Assembly: GCA_039654915.1 (NCBI GenBank)
Contig: JBDJPA010000011.1
Location: forward strand, 1 to 64,000
Origin: Aquilaria yunnanensis
Taxonomy: Eukaryota > Streptophyta > Magnoliopsida > Malvales > Thymelaeaceae
Reading direction: 5' to 3'
Length of the DNA: 64,000 nucleotides
The notes under the pieces are model-generated. The model worked only from the letters and a program-made list of their open reading frames with translations, made no database searches and was not told the DNA's origin. The position numbers were made by a program, and so were the translations under genes. Shown here one piece after another: positions 12,276-25,629 of the stretch (the stretch's first letter is position 1; every line of letters starts with the position of its first letter).

Positions 12276-13270
12276 GGGGAAAATATCAAAATTGCCACTA
12301 ATATTTATGTCAGGACTTGAATCAGCCACTATAATTTTTTTTTTCTCAATCTCTACTAATGTTTTAAAATGAGCTCAAATATGCTACTGCCATTAAAAAA
12401 TAATAGAAAATGTAAATAGTAAGAAGTTTTGAAATTTCAGGATGACAATATAACTTTAAAAAAACTACAAGAGTCATGTAATTAAACTCACCTTCAATAT
12501 TAGGAATATCTCCAGCCTCACCTTTGATGATATCGCATTCGGTCCAACTTCACCTCTAGCAACATCTTGTCAGACCAAGGAAGGAGCACTAGTGGAGGGC
12601 TATAGGCAAAGCATCAAACCAACCGATCCAATAGATTGATTTCGGGATTAGAACTGACAAAATCTCGAGTATTTCTCCCAATTTAGTTTTTGGTGTAACA
12701 ATTGAAGTTTCCAGGAGTATTAGCTTCGTATTTTGTGCTAGAGATTCTGAAAAGTTGGTTTCCACCTTTGGTGGAGCGACGAAAAGGAAATGGAGGAGAA
12801 AAAGTATCGGAGACGACGAATAGAAGCATTGAAGGCAGCAGAGGGAGTGTTTTCGTGCAAAGAAAATATAGTTTTTCCTATCGAATCTCACCGGTAGCAA
12901 TGGGAGGAAAAAAAAACTAGAACTTTTTTATCATTAACAGCCACGAATGGTGGCCGGAGAAGCTTCAGAAGGCAGCAGTAGTAGATGACCTTTGAGAGAG
13001 AAAGATGGAGAGAGAGAAAGAAAAACTAATTACATAAGATATTTGAAATTTATTAAAACTTACATTATTACTCTAAAATTTTAAAACTTATTATTTTTAA
13101 TATTTTCTATTAAAATTTTTAATGGGAGTGATATATTCACCTCCGATCTAAAACTTTAGTGGCATATTTGAGTCAATTTTAAAATATTAATGAGAGATTG
13201 AGAAAAAAAAATTATAATGGCAGATTCAAGGCATAATCTTAAATATTAGTGACAAATTAATATTTTCACC
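12276..13270. mobile_element. Second long-TIR MULE-like element, non-autonomous
   Basis: Left arm (12276-12410) and right arm (about 13130-13270) are inverted copies; both contain CACTAATATTTA, a TATAATTTTTTTT run followed by CTCAATCTCT, and CTCAAATATGC. The flanks CAGCTCTTT and TTGGTCTTT agree at six of nine positions, a decayed 9-bp duplication. The interior (12480-13020) is less AT-rich and has ORFs on both strands that I cannot assign, possibly captured sequence. Confidence 0.6.
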
Positions 13271-13561
13271 TTGGTCTTTTTTGGATATATTTAATGCCAC
13301 TAACAGTGACCAGTTGGAATTAAAGAAAATCTCTTTCCCATTTGTGGAGTTGAGAAATTCCTGCAAGTAAGAATGATGACATACTTAGGCCACATTCCCA
13401 TACCATGGAAAATTGGAAACTTCAATTCACTTTACTTCCGCCATTTGATTAGGAGTGAGACAATTGACAACTTTTCTCAATGTACCTCCCCAAACTTTTC
13501 CCGATTTAAAGAGCCCGGCTGAAGATTTTATAGGAATAAATTTTTGAGGAAGAGTTCAGAA

Positions 13562-14407
13562 ATGGGCAGCCTTGAAGTGGGAGAGGAAGAGCTTGTCCAG
13601 ATGGTGAGAGACTACATTGAATTTGAACCCTCGCCATCAATTTCAGCTACTTCTCCAGAATCTGCTTCTCCGATTCCAGACCCAGTTTTTCTCACTTTGA
13701 TGGTAGCTTGCTAATTTTTCATTTCCTTTTTTAAAACTTTTTTTGAGACCCCCTCAGTTGTTTTGTGTGTGTGTGTGTGTGTTAACGTTGTTGGTGCGTG
13801 TTTTAGGACACTCTGGGGAAGCAGACAGAAGAGGAAGCTGAGGTTCTTGCGAAGATCCTGAAGTATTTGAGAGATATAGAGACTGCTGGAAATAACGCAC
13901 AGAAACTCGTGGTCATGAAGTTGAAATTGGATGGTTTTGAAGCATCTATCTGCAAAACTTCATGGGTGTCCACCAAAAATCACCAAAAAGGTAATTACAA
14001 TTAACTCAGAAGCAAAAGGGAACCAAAAAAGCAATTATGTTCTTCTGACATTCTGACGGTTCCTCTGTTCTGCTAAAGGTTTACAAGTTAGAGGTGACTA
14101 TGAGTACATAGATATTGTGAAGGTGGACAGAAGTGGGAGACAGAAGAGAGTGATCGTGGACTTAGATTTCAAGTCTCAGTTTGAAATTGCAAGGCCAACG
14201 CAGAGTTACAAGGATCTGATCAGCAACCTCCCTCAAGTGTTTGTGGGGACCGAAGAGAAGCTGATGAAGATTATTCCTCTTGTCTGCTCAGCAGCCAAGA
14301 TATCTCTCAAGGAAAGTGGCCTCCACATTCCTCCATGGAGGAAAGCTTCTTACATGCAATCCAAATGGCTCTCCAAGAACTCCAGCAAAGTCTGTCTCTC
14401 CATCTGA
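13562..14407 (+). CDS. PDDEXK_6 (DUF506) family protein
   Basis: Three exons join in frame: 13562-13702, 13807-13990 and 14079-14407, with GT-AG introns of 104 and 88 bases, giving 217 residues. The N-terminus is acidic (MGSLEVGEEELVQMVRDYIE). The core of the family is clear: DYEYIDIVKV, RVIVDLDFKSQFEIARPTQS, LPQVFVGTEEKLMKIIPLVC, and the closing block SGLHIPPWRKASYMQSKWLS. The family is plant-specific, related by fold to PD-(D/E)XK nucleases; activity is mostly unproven, and some members respond to auxin or cytokinin. It is shorter than the usual 280-400 residues, mainly through a short N-terminal region and an early stop after the last conserved block. It appears intact. Confidence 0.9.
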
Positions 14408-15040
14408 CACTGGTTTCACTGGTTTCAGGGAGGAATAGCAGAAGCAGGAGAGAAGTGATTCTAAATGTTTTCCTTGTCAGCTTCAGGTTGTTGGAAGACT
14501 TGAAAGACAGCAAAAAAGGAGGGTTTGGCAGTGTTGGCTGCTCTGCCCTGCCTCCTCTGGGTTCTGTTTTGGTTTTTTGTTGTTTTCCATTTTTGGCCTT
14601 GCTTGTTCGGGCATTGGAAAACAAATTTTGTCACATGGGAATCTACTCAAATTTGTGGAGGCAGACGTTACCATTTCAATCCACATAATGGATTTTACTT
14701 TTTAGCGCTTTTATCCTATATACGTACCCCTCTGCACTAGTATTTGGTTGGACCTAAAACATCAACTTTTGTACATCTCCTCAGTCCTCACTTCATTAGA
14801 TTGCTAGAAATGTAACCAGGAAATCAATGCTGTGATAAAATGCATATGGCTTATATATATATATATATTTCTTCTGTTTTGCTAGCTAATATTATGGAAA
14901 ATGTTAACGTAATTTTAACTACTCATACAAATAAAACACCTTGAATTTTTAAAAGCAAAATACTATGTCTAAATAAACAAAATAAACTTTTCCATAGCTC
15001 CACAATAGTTTTATAAATGCGGCGTCAAATTCATTTTGAG
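14408..15040. other. 3' flank of the PDDEXK_6 gene
   Basis: Likely contains the 3' UTR; a TA dinucleotide run lies at 14852-14867. The ORFs here are chance readings through T-rich 3' UTR sequence. Confidence 0.4.
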
Positions 15041-15048
15041 GTAGCTTG

Positions 15049-17666
15049 TAGACGTGTTCACTGGGCCTAATTGGCCTAGCCTGGGCTTGATATGGTCAAG
15101 CTGAGGCATGGCTTGGATTAGGTGGGCTGGGCTTCATGCGGGTTTTTTTAAAATTAAAATTAATGTAATAAGTTTGCACAATTAAGTTTTTTTTTTTTAA
15201 GGAAATACCACCACCAATAAAAAAATTTTAATTGCAAAACCAAACAACACTTACAAAAACTAGAACAGGCTTTACATGAGATAAGGCTAAAATGTTCAAA
15301 TAAATAACTAGAAATGAAACTTAAAATTTGTACTTAACGGCATAATCAGATTAAATATAAATTAAGAGTAAAGTGGAGAAACTTAGGATTTATGTCTAGG
15401 ACCTCATCATTTAAACTCTTCTGATATTGCTTTTGTAAGGCAACAAAACCCTAATCATAGTTGCATACACAAACCTCTACTGTGTTTGGTGTCAACCCCG
15501 ACTATTTATTTGATATTACTCATTTACCTACACCAAAAGCAAACCTGGATGCAATGGTTAAGATCGGTACAGCTAGAATCTCTTTGACAATGATGGACAG
15601 TATTAGAAATATGTTGTTTTTTACTTTCCACCATTTCAATACATCATCCTTACTTGTCTCAAATGAGGTGTGGAGGTAATTATCCACTTCAGACAGGTCT
15701 GAGTATGTCTATTGGGAACATTTCAACAGTTGTTCCACGAGGTTGAATCTTGTTGAAGGGATGATGATGAAACACCAACAATAGAAAAAGCAGTGGTTCT
15801 TACCTGATCTTTAAGTCACGAGGAATACTTTTTGTATAACTCATGCAAGTGCTCGTCAACATCAACAATAATAACTAAACACCTATATACTCCATTTCCA
15901 AGAAAATAGTATCCTTTAGGTAGTGACCGTGTACTCGTTATTTTAATGGTTGGGTCAACTGCAATGGAAAAATGATCCCAACCCAATGTAGAAGGAGGAA
16001 CTCTTGGCCAGTGTGGAACTAATGCTTTTTTTTTTTTATGCCATTGCCAGAAATGAGTGAGAAAGAAAAATCACGAGAGATTAAAGATAGATTAAGAAGA
16101 TATTAAAAAAAGATTAGTTAGATATTAATAAAAAGAAGGATAAAAGCTAGAAGTCAATTGCAGAAAATGTTATAGATGTAGAGAAAAAATTATAAAAGCT
16201 GGTGTAAGGAAGTGTGGAAATGAGCTTATCTATTTACAGGAGAGCCTAAAAATTTGTTGGACCAAATTGCCTTTAAAAACTAGCCATTTCTAGGGTTGGA
16301 AGGAGTAAAATGGGGTTTTGAATAAAAAAAGTAGTTAAGACCCGTTGGGGACCCAAAGGTGCAATTTTCCTTATTTTTTTCCCCTAAATATGGCTGTCAC
16401 TTCTCTCCTAACGTTAAACCCAACACAAACTGGATGAGTTTGGCCGGTTTATTTTCTAGGCCCATGCATTAAGGTGAAAATGGGTTGGGCCAAGTCCATG
16501 TTCACTGGGCTCGAGCTTGGCCCTTTTGTTGTTTGGTACTATTCGAGCTTGGGCTCGAATTGCTCGTGCCCTATTTTCCTAGGTTGAAGCTAGACTCGAA
16601 GGCTCGTTAGGCTTGAATGACATAAAAATCTTTAGTATCATACTTGCAATTTTGATAAAAAAAAATGGGGTTAAATCTGTAATTTTCTACATAACCAAAG
16701 AAAAGAAAATAACATAATTTATCCTAGTCTTTATAATCCTTTGCTATTTTACCTTGATTTTGTAAATTTTATAAATGAGTCATCATCTTCCTCAATACAT
16801 CAATTGAGGAGCCACCGCAGCCACTACTGATTACCACATTAATACACCTTCATCTTCATCCTTCAACTTTATCCCTCAGTCCCAAACCCAATCCAACTTA
16901 TAAAAGCTCATGGTCAAGGTTTTAACAAGAAGAAGTTTGGCAATAGCAATGGCTAGAAAAACCTAGGTGAGACTTACTAGCTGGGGATTGGAGGCTTGAG
17001 CTACTAACTTAGGCCTTCAACGTTTGCTGCACAGGTTGGCCGTCATCCACTTCAGGCATCAATTTAGAGCTGCTGCTGGAATGTGGATTGTCGGGCAACT
17101 AAGGCTGGACCTTGGGTGAGGCTATCATCAGCGACGATCATCGTTAATCTTGGGGTTGTCGTCATCATTATGCTTTTACTCTCTGGCCGAGTAGGTTGGT
17201 GGGTGCCCAAGTGGGATCGTCGGGTAAGGTTTATGCATAAGGGTGGGGGACTAAGGGTTAGTACTTACGACTACCATAGGTATAGTCGTTAAAGACTTAG
17301 ATAACGTTGTAATAGAATGGATGAGAAAGGGAAAAAGATTAGGCCCGCAAGGTCATAAGACTGAGATTTTTCAGGCTTGAAAAAATCGAGCTCATTTTCG
17401 GCTTGAGCTTGAGCTCAAAATTGAATGGGCTTAGCTCAGAAAGCCTTAACTCGAACTCGAACTACCTGAAAAAAGTCATAACTCTTTTCACCTATACCAT
17501 GCATCATTTCACCTTGATTAGGCCCATAACTAGCCCACCCTATTCCATCTTCTAATCAGGCTAAGCCAAACTGGTCTTTTGACCGGGTAGGGCATGGATT
17601 GGACCCAAGCTAATTCTAGTATTGACAATAACCATCCCGATCAGCCTAGCCCAATATACATCTCTA
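15049..17666. mobile_element. Relic hAT transposon with internal deletions and probable nested element
   Basis: The left end begins TAGACGTGTTCACTGGGCC and the inverted right end TAGAGATGTATATTGGGCT. Flanks GTAGCTTG (15041-15048) and GTAGCATA (17667-17674) match at six of eight positions, an aged 8-bp hAT duplication. Sub-terminal GGGCTTGG-type motifs recur, as is common in plant hATs. The stretch 16020-16330 is related to the transposase 5' flank of the better preserved hAT at 53-56 kb. The sub-terminal motifs occur again at 16500-16620 and 17360-17460, suggesting a second element inside this one. Confidence 0.6.
15440..15665 (-). pseudogene. hAT transposase C-terminal remnant
   Basis: Read on the minus strand the segment gives IIVKEILAVPILTIASRFAF, then a stop, then ISNK, then SGLTPNTVEVCVCN. 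This matches the dimerisation domain at the hAT C-terminus (ILA-P-S-ASE-AFS, then a VISx-R-L-P-TVE block). Two in-frame stops and the absence of the rest of the transposase show it is inactive. It is a close relative of the copy at 53.5 kb. Confidence 0.65.
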
Positions 17667-17672
17667 GTAGCA

Positions 17673-17945
17673 TATTGTCTTTCTTGAAATCTTAAAATGT
17701 TGCAAAAAGCAGTGCAAATTTACTTGAATATCACACACACACACACACACGCACACACACATAATTGTCTTTCTTGAAATCTTAAAATGTTGCAAAAGCA
17801 GTGCAAGTTTACTTGAATATCACACACACACACACACACACACACACAATTGTCTTTCTTGAAATCTTAAAATGTTGCAAAAAGTAGTGCAAGTTTACTT
17901 GAATATCACACACACACACACACACACACACACTCTCTCTCTCTA
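17673..17945. repeat. Triplicated 83-91-bp unit with CA microsatellites
   Basis: Three copies of a unit starting ATTGTCTTTCTTGAAATC and ending in an (AC)n run, followed by CT repeats. The first copy starts 7 bases beyond the right end of the relic hAT. Confidence 0.8.
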
Positions 17946-20900
17946 ATTGAAAATAATTAAATCATTCTGCAAAATGACTCAATACATCGAAGTAGGTCAG
18001 GATTGTTAGACGAAATGTTTCTAAAAAAACATCTCGCAACTAATTTAAATAAGTGATAGTAAGTTAAGTTATATTTACTGGACCTAGTATCATAAACTTG
18101 CAATTAGGTAGATATTCAAGTGGTTGGATGTTCAATATAGAAATGAAAACAGAATTTGCTAGCTACATAACCCAAAAAAAAAATCCTTAAAATGTACTCA
18201 TCTTCTTTTGACCGTGATGTGATGACTCTCATAAACAACATATAGTTTGCACCTTTACATCACAGTTTATAATTCTTTCCTACCTCCAAAATTATGGCAA
18301 CGGTATTTTATTTTTGGACATTATCAAATTTTTATAATATTTTTATATTTAGTAAGTTTCTTTATATACTACCATTCAAATTGTCATTTTAATATTTAGT
18401 TTTCAATTTTTTAATTTACATGAAAAAACTAAAAAATAAAAAAATAATAAATAAAATTTCTACACTTTCTTAATTTTTGTATCAAATTAAATTATTCAAT
18501 ATATAAGAAGGATGAAGCATACAACTATGTCGCATTACTGTGTTTCTTCTTCTTTTTGCGGATTCTTTCGGATGAAAACAGTTAGATCGATATGTGCTTT
18601 AGGTGGCGGTAGTTGTTGGGATGGCTAGATGATATGACAACAGGTAGTAATAAAACAGTTAAATTTAAAACTGGGTAGAATTTAAGACGATTGGAGTAAT
18701 AAGATTTGACAAATACGAAGATATCTGGTCAGAGCAGAGGCAGAGCCGCAGAGAGTCCATAGACGCTCAGTTCAGCTCAATGCTATCTCAGACTAATGAT
18801 GGTTTTAGGAAAAGAAACTGCAGCCCAATTCATGGGAGGAATCGCATGTAAGATACGGACCTTTGTAGAAAATGTATTTTACTACTATACCTAGTATCTC
18901 CAAAATTCTCGACATAAATATAAGGCCAGTGTTTAGGAGTGAGCGAGTTAATTGGGGTTCTTCATGGAATCGTATCCATTCAAAATAGGCTAGATTTCAA
19001 AAAAATATATAACTTAATTTGAGAATTGAGAATGAAACAAAACTAAAACTATGGTTCTCAGTTTCTGATTTTGTTTCTTTAATTTTTTGATTTATACTAT
19101 ATATCTATAACAATATTAAAAATATAATAAAATTGCATTCACAACAATTGTCCAATGATTGTCTGTAAAATTAGGAATGCATTTGTGAAGTGGCATTGAA
19201 ATAATTAGGATTAGATTTAGAACATACATATATATGTTTTTAAATTATAAATTTTATAACATTATTAATATATATACCTTGGATTGGTTCCATATATAAC
19301 CGGAACCAACAAAAAAACTTATGATTTTTTCAAGAGTGGAATTAACCCAAGAATCATGAGCAATTTTTACACAATCCATCTCTACTAGGTTGGGTAAACT
19401 CATATTTTTACCTAACCCATACTCACCTTCACAAGTGCTACCTAGGTTAAATATTATTGTTGGTTCCGAATCTTCACTTTACATTACAAGTTGGTTCTCA
19501 ACCTCAATTTCATTGAAGTTGGTTCAAAATTTTTATAATCATTACAGATTGTTCCTAAGCTAAGCAAACAAAGAAATGTAATTTACCAAAAGGAAAAATG
19601 GCTAATTTAAATGATCCACTAACTATCGAATATTATAGTACAATTTGAATATATTGTAAGACAGATATCAGATAGTGTAAATTAAAATTTTAAAAGTTGA
19701 CATCAGATACTTTGTGAAAATTAGTAAACTCAAATTATTTGGTAACTATATTGCAATTAATTGAAGTAGTATTATAATGTTCTAAAAGAAAATGCATTAC
19801 TTAAACTATTGGTTTTTCCTTTTTGTAAATCAAGCTTCTGTGCTAACTCAATCTTATCTAGAATTAAAGACCAATGTGCAACAAATTATAAAGATATGAG
19901 ATTAATTTGTAACAAAATAAAGGTTAAGTATTCATTTGCAACAACAATTGAAGGTATAGCATGGATTGTGCACTTTAATTGGTACCTTTACAAAAATATC
20001 CTTAAATTTATGTGACAGATAAATTCAATTTAATTATGTCATAAACACTTCTGGAAACTAAAACTTTATGCTCCAATTATTTTTCATTTTTTTAACAAGA
20101 GTCATTATTTTTATTTTTTTAATCTAAAATCAATTTCATTTGAAAGTTAGTATTAAAATATTTTAAACTTTTGAATTATCTAGCCTAAAAAAGAAAATAG
20201 AGATTTAGAGAGAGATAAGAGAGGGTAGGGAAAAGAGGAAAGCAATAAGAATGCTATTAAAAGCGACTGGGTTTAGGGGAGCAATTATATGGCTGCTTCC
20301 TATACAGAGACAGCTAGTTTGTTTGCTACTTTTTGGTTCCATCATTTTACTTCACAATCACCTACCATTTCCTTCTGTAGTATTGCCTCATCTCACCCCC
20401 TATCCCCTAATCCTATCCTTCTTATTCACCACTTCACCCTCATCCATAGGGCCATTAGTTAGAACTTAGAAGTTAGTATATCATCAAACCAACTCTCCAG
20501 TCCCACGTATTCCCGTCACTGTTCCAAAATTCTTAATGGATTTTTATTCTTTTTTACTACGTAGGCACAGCCGCAAAATGCTATTCACTAGTCGCCAGTG
20601 TTTAATAGAATAGGAAAATTAGGACCCTTGTAGTATGACAGATCATGGACGCATTCATGCCATTAAATACTGTAGGTCCCGCATTAAACCCACTCATCGG
20701 ATAGCATGGATACGTCCGTGACCTGTAATGCTCATATTTTTCAGAAAATTATGCTTGTTGCCTTCCATTATTATTGTTTTATTTCACCAACCTTTAATTT
20801 TAATTTCACTTAAATTTATTTATATTATTTTAAAAAAATTAAAAAAATTTCATTAAAAAATTAATATATATTTTAATTTATTATTTGTATATACTAAAGA

Positions 20901-21552
20901 TTTTGAAGTTATATAACAAAATGTTGAAGATAAAATGCAAAAGGAGAATCTAAACATTATTTGTGGGGTCTATAGACTCATTTTTAAAAAAAATTACTCA
21001 CAAGTGATACATAATTTGATAATTTAACATCCCTTTTGATTTTCTAGTGGATCCCCTAAACTTAATAATATATATTTAAATTTAAAATAGGTCACTTTTA
21101 TATAAAAAAATATAGAAAGTATGTCATTGTCTTCTTTGTATTAATAATCTTTAATTAAAAAAATATTAGTTTGACCGCTTAAGACCTTGAACTTTTTTCA
21201 TTGCTTACTTTTCACTTTAAACATAAGAAAAGTTAAACACATGATAATGTTAAGGGCTTAAGTAAGTATAAACATATAACTTCAATGGTTATTTCTTATT
21301 AGGGCACTTTTGACTTTATATTTCATATTCTTCTTAAAAAAGAGCTTTTATGTGAATCATACATTTTAATATTTTAATATTTAGCATTTATTATATACAA
21401 AAAAAAAATAGTACTTGTATATGTATGCGAATCTCCTTTAAAAAATTATAGATCTACTACTAATCGTAAATTAATTAGTACAAATAGTAAGTTGTGCAAT
21501 AAATTTAAAACCGAGTGAGTAGTTATTAAGCTAATAGTAATATAATAATACA
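17946..21552. other. AT-rich intergenic DNA without a supported gene
   Basis: Very AT-rich, with many homopolymer runs. Small ORFs at 19809-20015 and 20251-20469 show no recognisable motif. The segment 18930-19400 has GGTT/AACC-rich ends reminiscent of a decayed hAT element, but I could not find a matching duplication. Confidence 0.4.
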
Positions 21553-21560
21553 TGCATGAG

Positions 21561-22654
21561 TAACGGTGTAAAGGGGCCAGGCCAAGCCCGAGCCCAATCG
21601 ATCAAACTTGACCATTTAAGTTATTGATATTACTCGGGTTTGAGTTTGAATTGCTCAAACTCAATTTTTAAGGCTTGAGCTTGGGCCAAAAAAACAAGGT
21701 TTGTTTCGTTTGTTTGCTATTAACTCCCTTTTCAAGCTTGTTAACCCAAAACCCTGCCAAGCCTTATGGTAACCCTTATAGAAGATTCAAACCAATGGAA
21801 ACCAAAACAGCAACTATAGTCTCCACAACAATGATTTTATTCAATAGCATCAAGAAAAGGGATAAACATAAAGAGAGACTATGAATCGCTTCTTAGCTTG
21901 TTCACCATAAACATTCTCATCCCTATAGTAAATGGCAGTTTATTGTCTATCTTGTTTGCTATGGTTGAGAAACCTTTAAGCTCTCAAAATTTTGCGAGTA
22001 GAAAATGAAATTAGCAGCACAAATGCTCAACATAGCAATGTAAGAGAGCTATTATTATGAAATGGCTAGCTATTTACTCCCTCCGTCCCGATTTCTTTGA
22101 TCCATTTGACTTTTTGGGTTAGTTTGACTTGAATTTTTTTATATTATTGATTGTTAGAAAAAAATTAAAAAAAATATATTTAGAAACTATAGGTCTTGAT
22201 TTATCATTCACACATAAAATTTTTTCATTTATATTCTAAAATGTCTAAAATAAAAAATCATAGATTAATTGCTAAAACGTGAATGGTGCAAATAATTTGG
22301 GACGGAGGGAGTATAACATTAGGATTGATTAGGTAATTCGTTCTTTCTTCTATCTGTTGCTAATCCCCCCATTTTGTTTATCTAATCAAGGTGTCTATCT
22401 TAGAAACGATATTTGGGATGAGGTTAGGTTAGGGGTTTATATTTTAGGCAGGTTGGGTTGGGTTCACTATAGGAAGAATTGGGCCTTGGAGGATAAATAT
22501 ATTAAGGCTTGATTGGGCTCAATAAGAGTTAGGCTGAGCTTTACCAGGCTTGGGCTCTGCTTGTTTAGATACCGAGCCTAAAAATAAGCTGAAGCTTGAG
22601 AAGGCTCAAGGAGCTCGGGTTGCCTGATAAAAGCTCTACCAATTTACACCCCTA
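21561..22654. mobile_element. Non-autonomous hAT element, 1.1 kb
   Basis: The left end starts TAACGGTGTAAAGGGGCC and the inverted right end TAGGGGTGTAAATTGG. It is flanked by TGCATGAG (21553-21560) and TGCACGAG (22655-22662), an 8-bp duplication with one mismatch. GGCTTGAGC/GCTCAAGCC motifs are scattered near both ends, typical of plant hATs. No transposase is present. A Stowaway MITE has inserted inside. Confidence 0.75.
22077..22311. mobile_element. Stowaway (Tc1/mariner) MITE, 235 bp
   Basis: Terminal inverted repeats CTCCCTCCGTCCC and GGGACGGAGGGAG are the textbook Stowaway ends, and the element is flanked by TA on both sides (22075-22076, 22312-22313). It has no coding capacity and sits inside the non-autonomous hAT, so it is the younger insertion. 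Confidence 0.95.
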
Positions 22655-22984
22655 TGCACGAGTATCGTCAGATAATTAGGCCCTAGGCATGTCTCATGTT
22701 ATGTGATGGCATTTGCATATTCGTTATTGAGATGATTTATGAGCTTTTTACTGTCCTTCAATATAAAAGAATTGTTTCTTTATAAGAAGAATTGTTAATT
22801 AAATTGGTAATTCACCACGGTCTCACTTTTATTTAGTGAATTGGTTTTCCTACATTGCTAAATTCAAATCGGGGTTAGAAAGACAGGAAAAAAAATTATG
22901 ATAAAAATTCGAGCCAAGCACACTCCATCCAGATGTAGATGGTAATCATTTTAAAAAAAAAATTCTAAAGTGGTTGGTTTTTTA

Positions 22985-23525
22985 TAGGGTAAAACTAGGT
23001 GGATTGGCTGCACACTTAATTATAAATAAGCAAAATTTATTGCCTAGGAAGACAAAAGAACAAAATTTTAGGGACTAAAATACTACAAATCAGGGAGCAA
23101 ATTGTCTGAAGGAAAAGTATGAGGAAAAAAAGCATAAAGTGCAAAATTAATGGCACTTTTTACAATTTTTCCATTTTTTGTCTCAAAGCCCATTCTAATG
23201 GGCCTGGTTAGTATTCATTGTTGGCCCAAAAAACTGTTATTTATTGTATAAACTAGGTGGATCGACTGCACGTTACAGCGGCAATTTGTTATTTGGGCAC
23301 TTAATTATAAATAAGCAAAATTTATTGCCTAGGAAGAGAAAAGAACAATATTTTAACGACTCAAATATTACAAATCAAGGAGCAAATTGTCTGAATGAAA
23401 AGTATGAGGACCAAAAAACATAAAGTGCAAATATTGTGGACTTTTTGAAATTTTTCCATTTTTTGTCTCAAGCCTACTCTAAAAGGGTATGGTTACTATT
23501 CATCAATGCCCCGAAAAACTGTTAT
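22985..23525. repeat. Direct duplication of a segment of about 260 bp
   Basis: A block starting AAACTAGGTGGAT and containing CACTTAATTATAAATAAGC, TTTATTGCCTAGGAAGA and a closing AAAACTGTTATTTA occurs twice in tandem (about 22990-23245 and 23258-23525), with small differences. Origin unknown. Confidence 0.75.
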
Positions 23526-24111
23526 TTAGTATATGTAAGAGGTACATTTTGCTTCGCACATTGCTGCAACATTTGTTGCTAATACAATGTTGACATGTAG
23601 ATAAATTTCTTAGGCAACTGCTTAACCCCTTTTGGTACCATTTTACGGAGAATTCTACCATTAATTGATTGAAGTCAGAGAAATTCAAATGTAAAAAGAA
23701 ATGCAAAAGCAGAAGTAAATTAATAGGAGCACAGACATAAATATCTTTTAGTCTAGTCATTTTCCTATGAAGATTATTGATTTGTTGAGTCAACATTATT
23801 GGGGATAAAAATAAATGAGTCTCAGTTTTGGATGAAAGAACATATGTTCAATTGCCTGGATCAATTATCACATTCAATATATTAAATAGCTAAAGAGCTT
23901 TATAAAATAAAAAACAAAAATGAGACCCAAGGAAAATAGAGACAAAAGAGTGACAGTCTAGTTTAAAAAAATATATAAAAATGAAATAAGGGATCTTGTA
24001 AAGTAGGCAAAATAGAATATTTTACCAAACTCGGTGAGAAAAGGTGAATCTGGTCAAAATGGTAGAGTAATCTATAGTGAATATGAAAGAGCTGACAAAA
24101 TACCTTACCTT

Positions 24112-25170
24112 CAGCTCTAACATCTCCTTTCTCTCTGAATCTTTCCAGTTGAATTCTTCGCCAGCTTCATTCTCCATTGTCAACCATGGTCGCCCTAGAA
24201 GCCACTAGCCAAACTGTTAAAAAACAAAGTAATTGACGGTTATAAATAATTTTCATAGGCTGCCATACAACAAAATTGAATCAATAAGCTCCTTTTCTTA
24301 GGCCTTGTTTTCTACTCTTACTCTTGTAGTTGCATGAATAACAAATTTCAAGTAATAAGCAAAGGAAAAAAAAAAAAGACAAAAATAGATTCTAATCCTA
24401 TATTTTGAGTAACATGATGCTAATCCTAAAACAATGAATTTCAGCAAAAAAAAAAAAAAATGGTGATCCCTAGAATGAGAAAAGAATGAAAGAATCAAGA
24501 AAGCATGCATAAATTGTTTTCCACATATCTCAGAAGTATGAATTTTATTATCTAAGCAAAAGAAAATTCAACGTTAAAACCATAAGATAAAAAAAAGGTA
24601 ATAAGTGAGTTTAATATATAAAAAATTAACTAATTTCTACTGCATACCCAGGTCATTAAGTTTAAATGAAATCAATCAACCTAATATTCAAAAGTAAAAG
24701 AGAGAAGAAAAGTACAACATAACCAATATAGTTTCATCATTAACCACCTCCATGGTTAAAGAAAATCAACAATTGAGGTAAAAAAACAACAAACGCTAGA
24801 AGAAATTTAAAAAAAAAATAAAAAAGAAAGAAAGAAAGAAAGAAAAGAATGTAATTACTTGAGCATGGCTAGAAAATGAAAAACTCCTTTTAAATCCAAT
24901 CCTTCTAGCTCTGCCCCCAAACTATCTTTCTTAGACCAAATGTTGAACACATGGTGAACAATTAGTTGAAATGGTACACAACTTGATGATTTAACAAAGA
25001 AAAATCACCCACCAAGTAAATGTTCAAGGGTAAGCGAGAGGAGCTACAATAGTGGCAGCATTGAAGACAAAATCTTACCCTTCCTTTTCAAATCAGCAAC
25101 GCTAATCCCAAATGAAAGCAGAGTAATGATACATTTCTCTTCTGTAACCTCAGCGTATGAACAACACCTG
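24112..25170 (-). other. Possible spliced transcription unit, product unrecognised
   Basis: Two exon-like segments lie on the minus strand. At 25085-25170 an acceptor is followed by codons CCSYAEVTEEKCIITLLSFG and a donor (GTAAGA). At 24112-24178 there is an ATG-led stretch, MENEAGEEFNWKDSERKEML, with a donor (GTAAGG). A GC-richer stretch at 25300-25400 could be a 5' exon. I cannot link the parts into one reading frame or recognise a family. It may be a real small gene, a non-coding RNA or a decayed gene. Confidence 0.25.
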
Positions 25171-25629
25171 ACCAAACAAATACCTAGATGTTAAACGATG
25201 GAGAGGGACCAGTGATCTTCCATCCAGCCAAAAAAATTTGGAGTAGAAACAAAGAACAAAAGTCTGAGTATATTCCAAAACTTCAAGGAAATCAAAAGTA
25301 TCGAAGAGCAAAAGAGATCTAGCTATTCGCTAACTTTGCCTCGCTATTTGTTGGAAGCTGAATGCGTCGGACAATCGACGGCTTGTTGGATTAGTCGGGA
25401 TGAGAATTCAACACTTCTGTTTTAAGCTCTAGGGTTCCTTTCTCGATAAAAAGAGTAGTCTGCGTGCGATCTGGACAAACAAAAAATAAAAGAAGTATGC
25501 TTAACAAAAGCAATGACGTCATTTTTAGCCGACAGCCCAAGCCACACTCTTTGGCTGAAAATGGACCAACTGCTCACAACCGGCTCAAGTAATGTGTCAC
25601 TGTTGATGAAATAGTGATAATTGTTCATC

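Noticed and set aside
18930..19400. Possible non-autonomous hAT
   Set aside because: Ends look hAT-like but the terminal repeats are weak and no 8-bp duplication was found.
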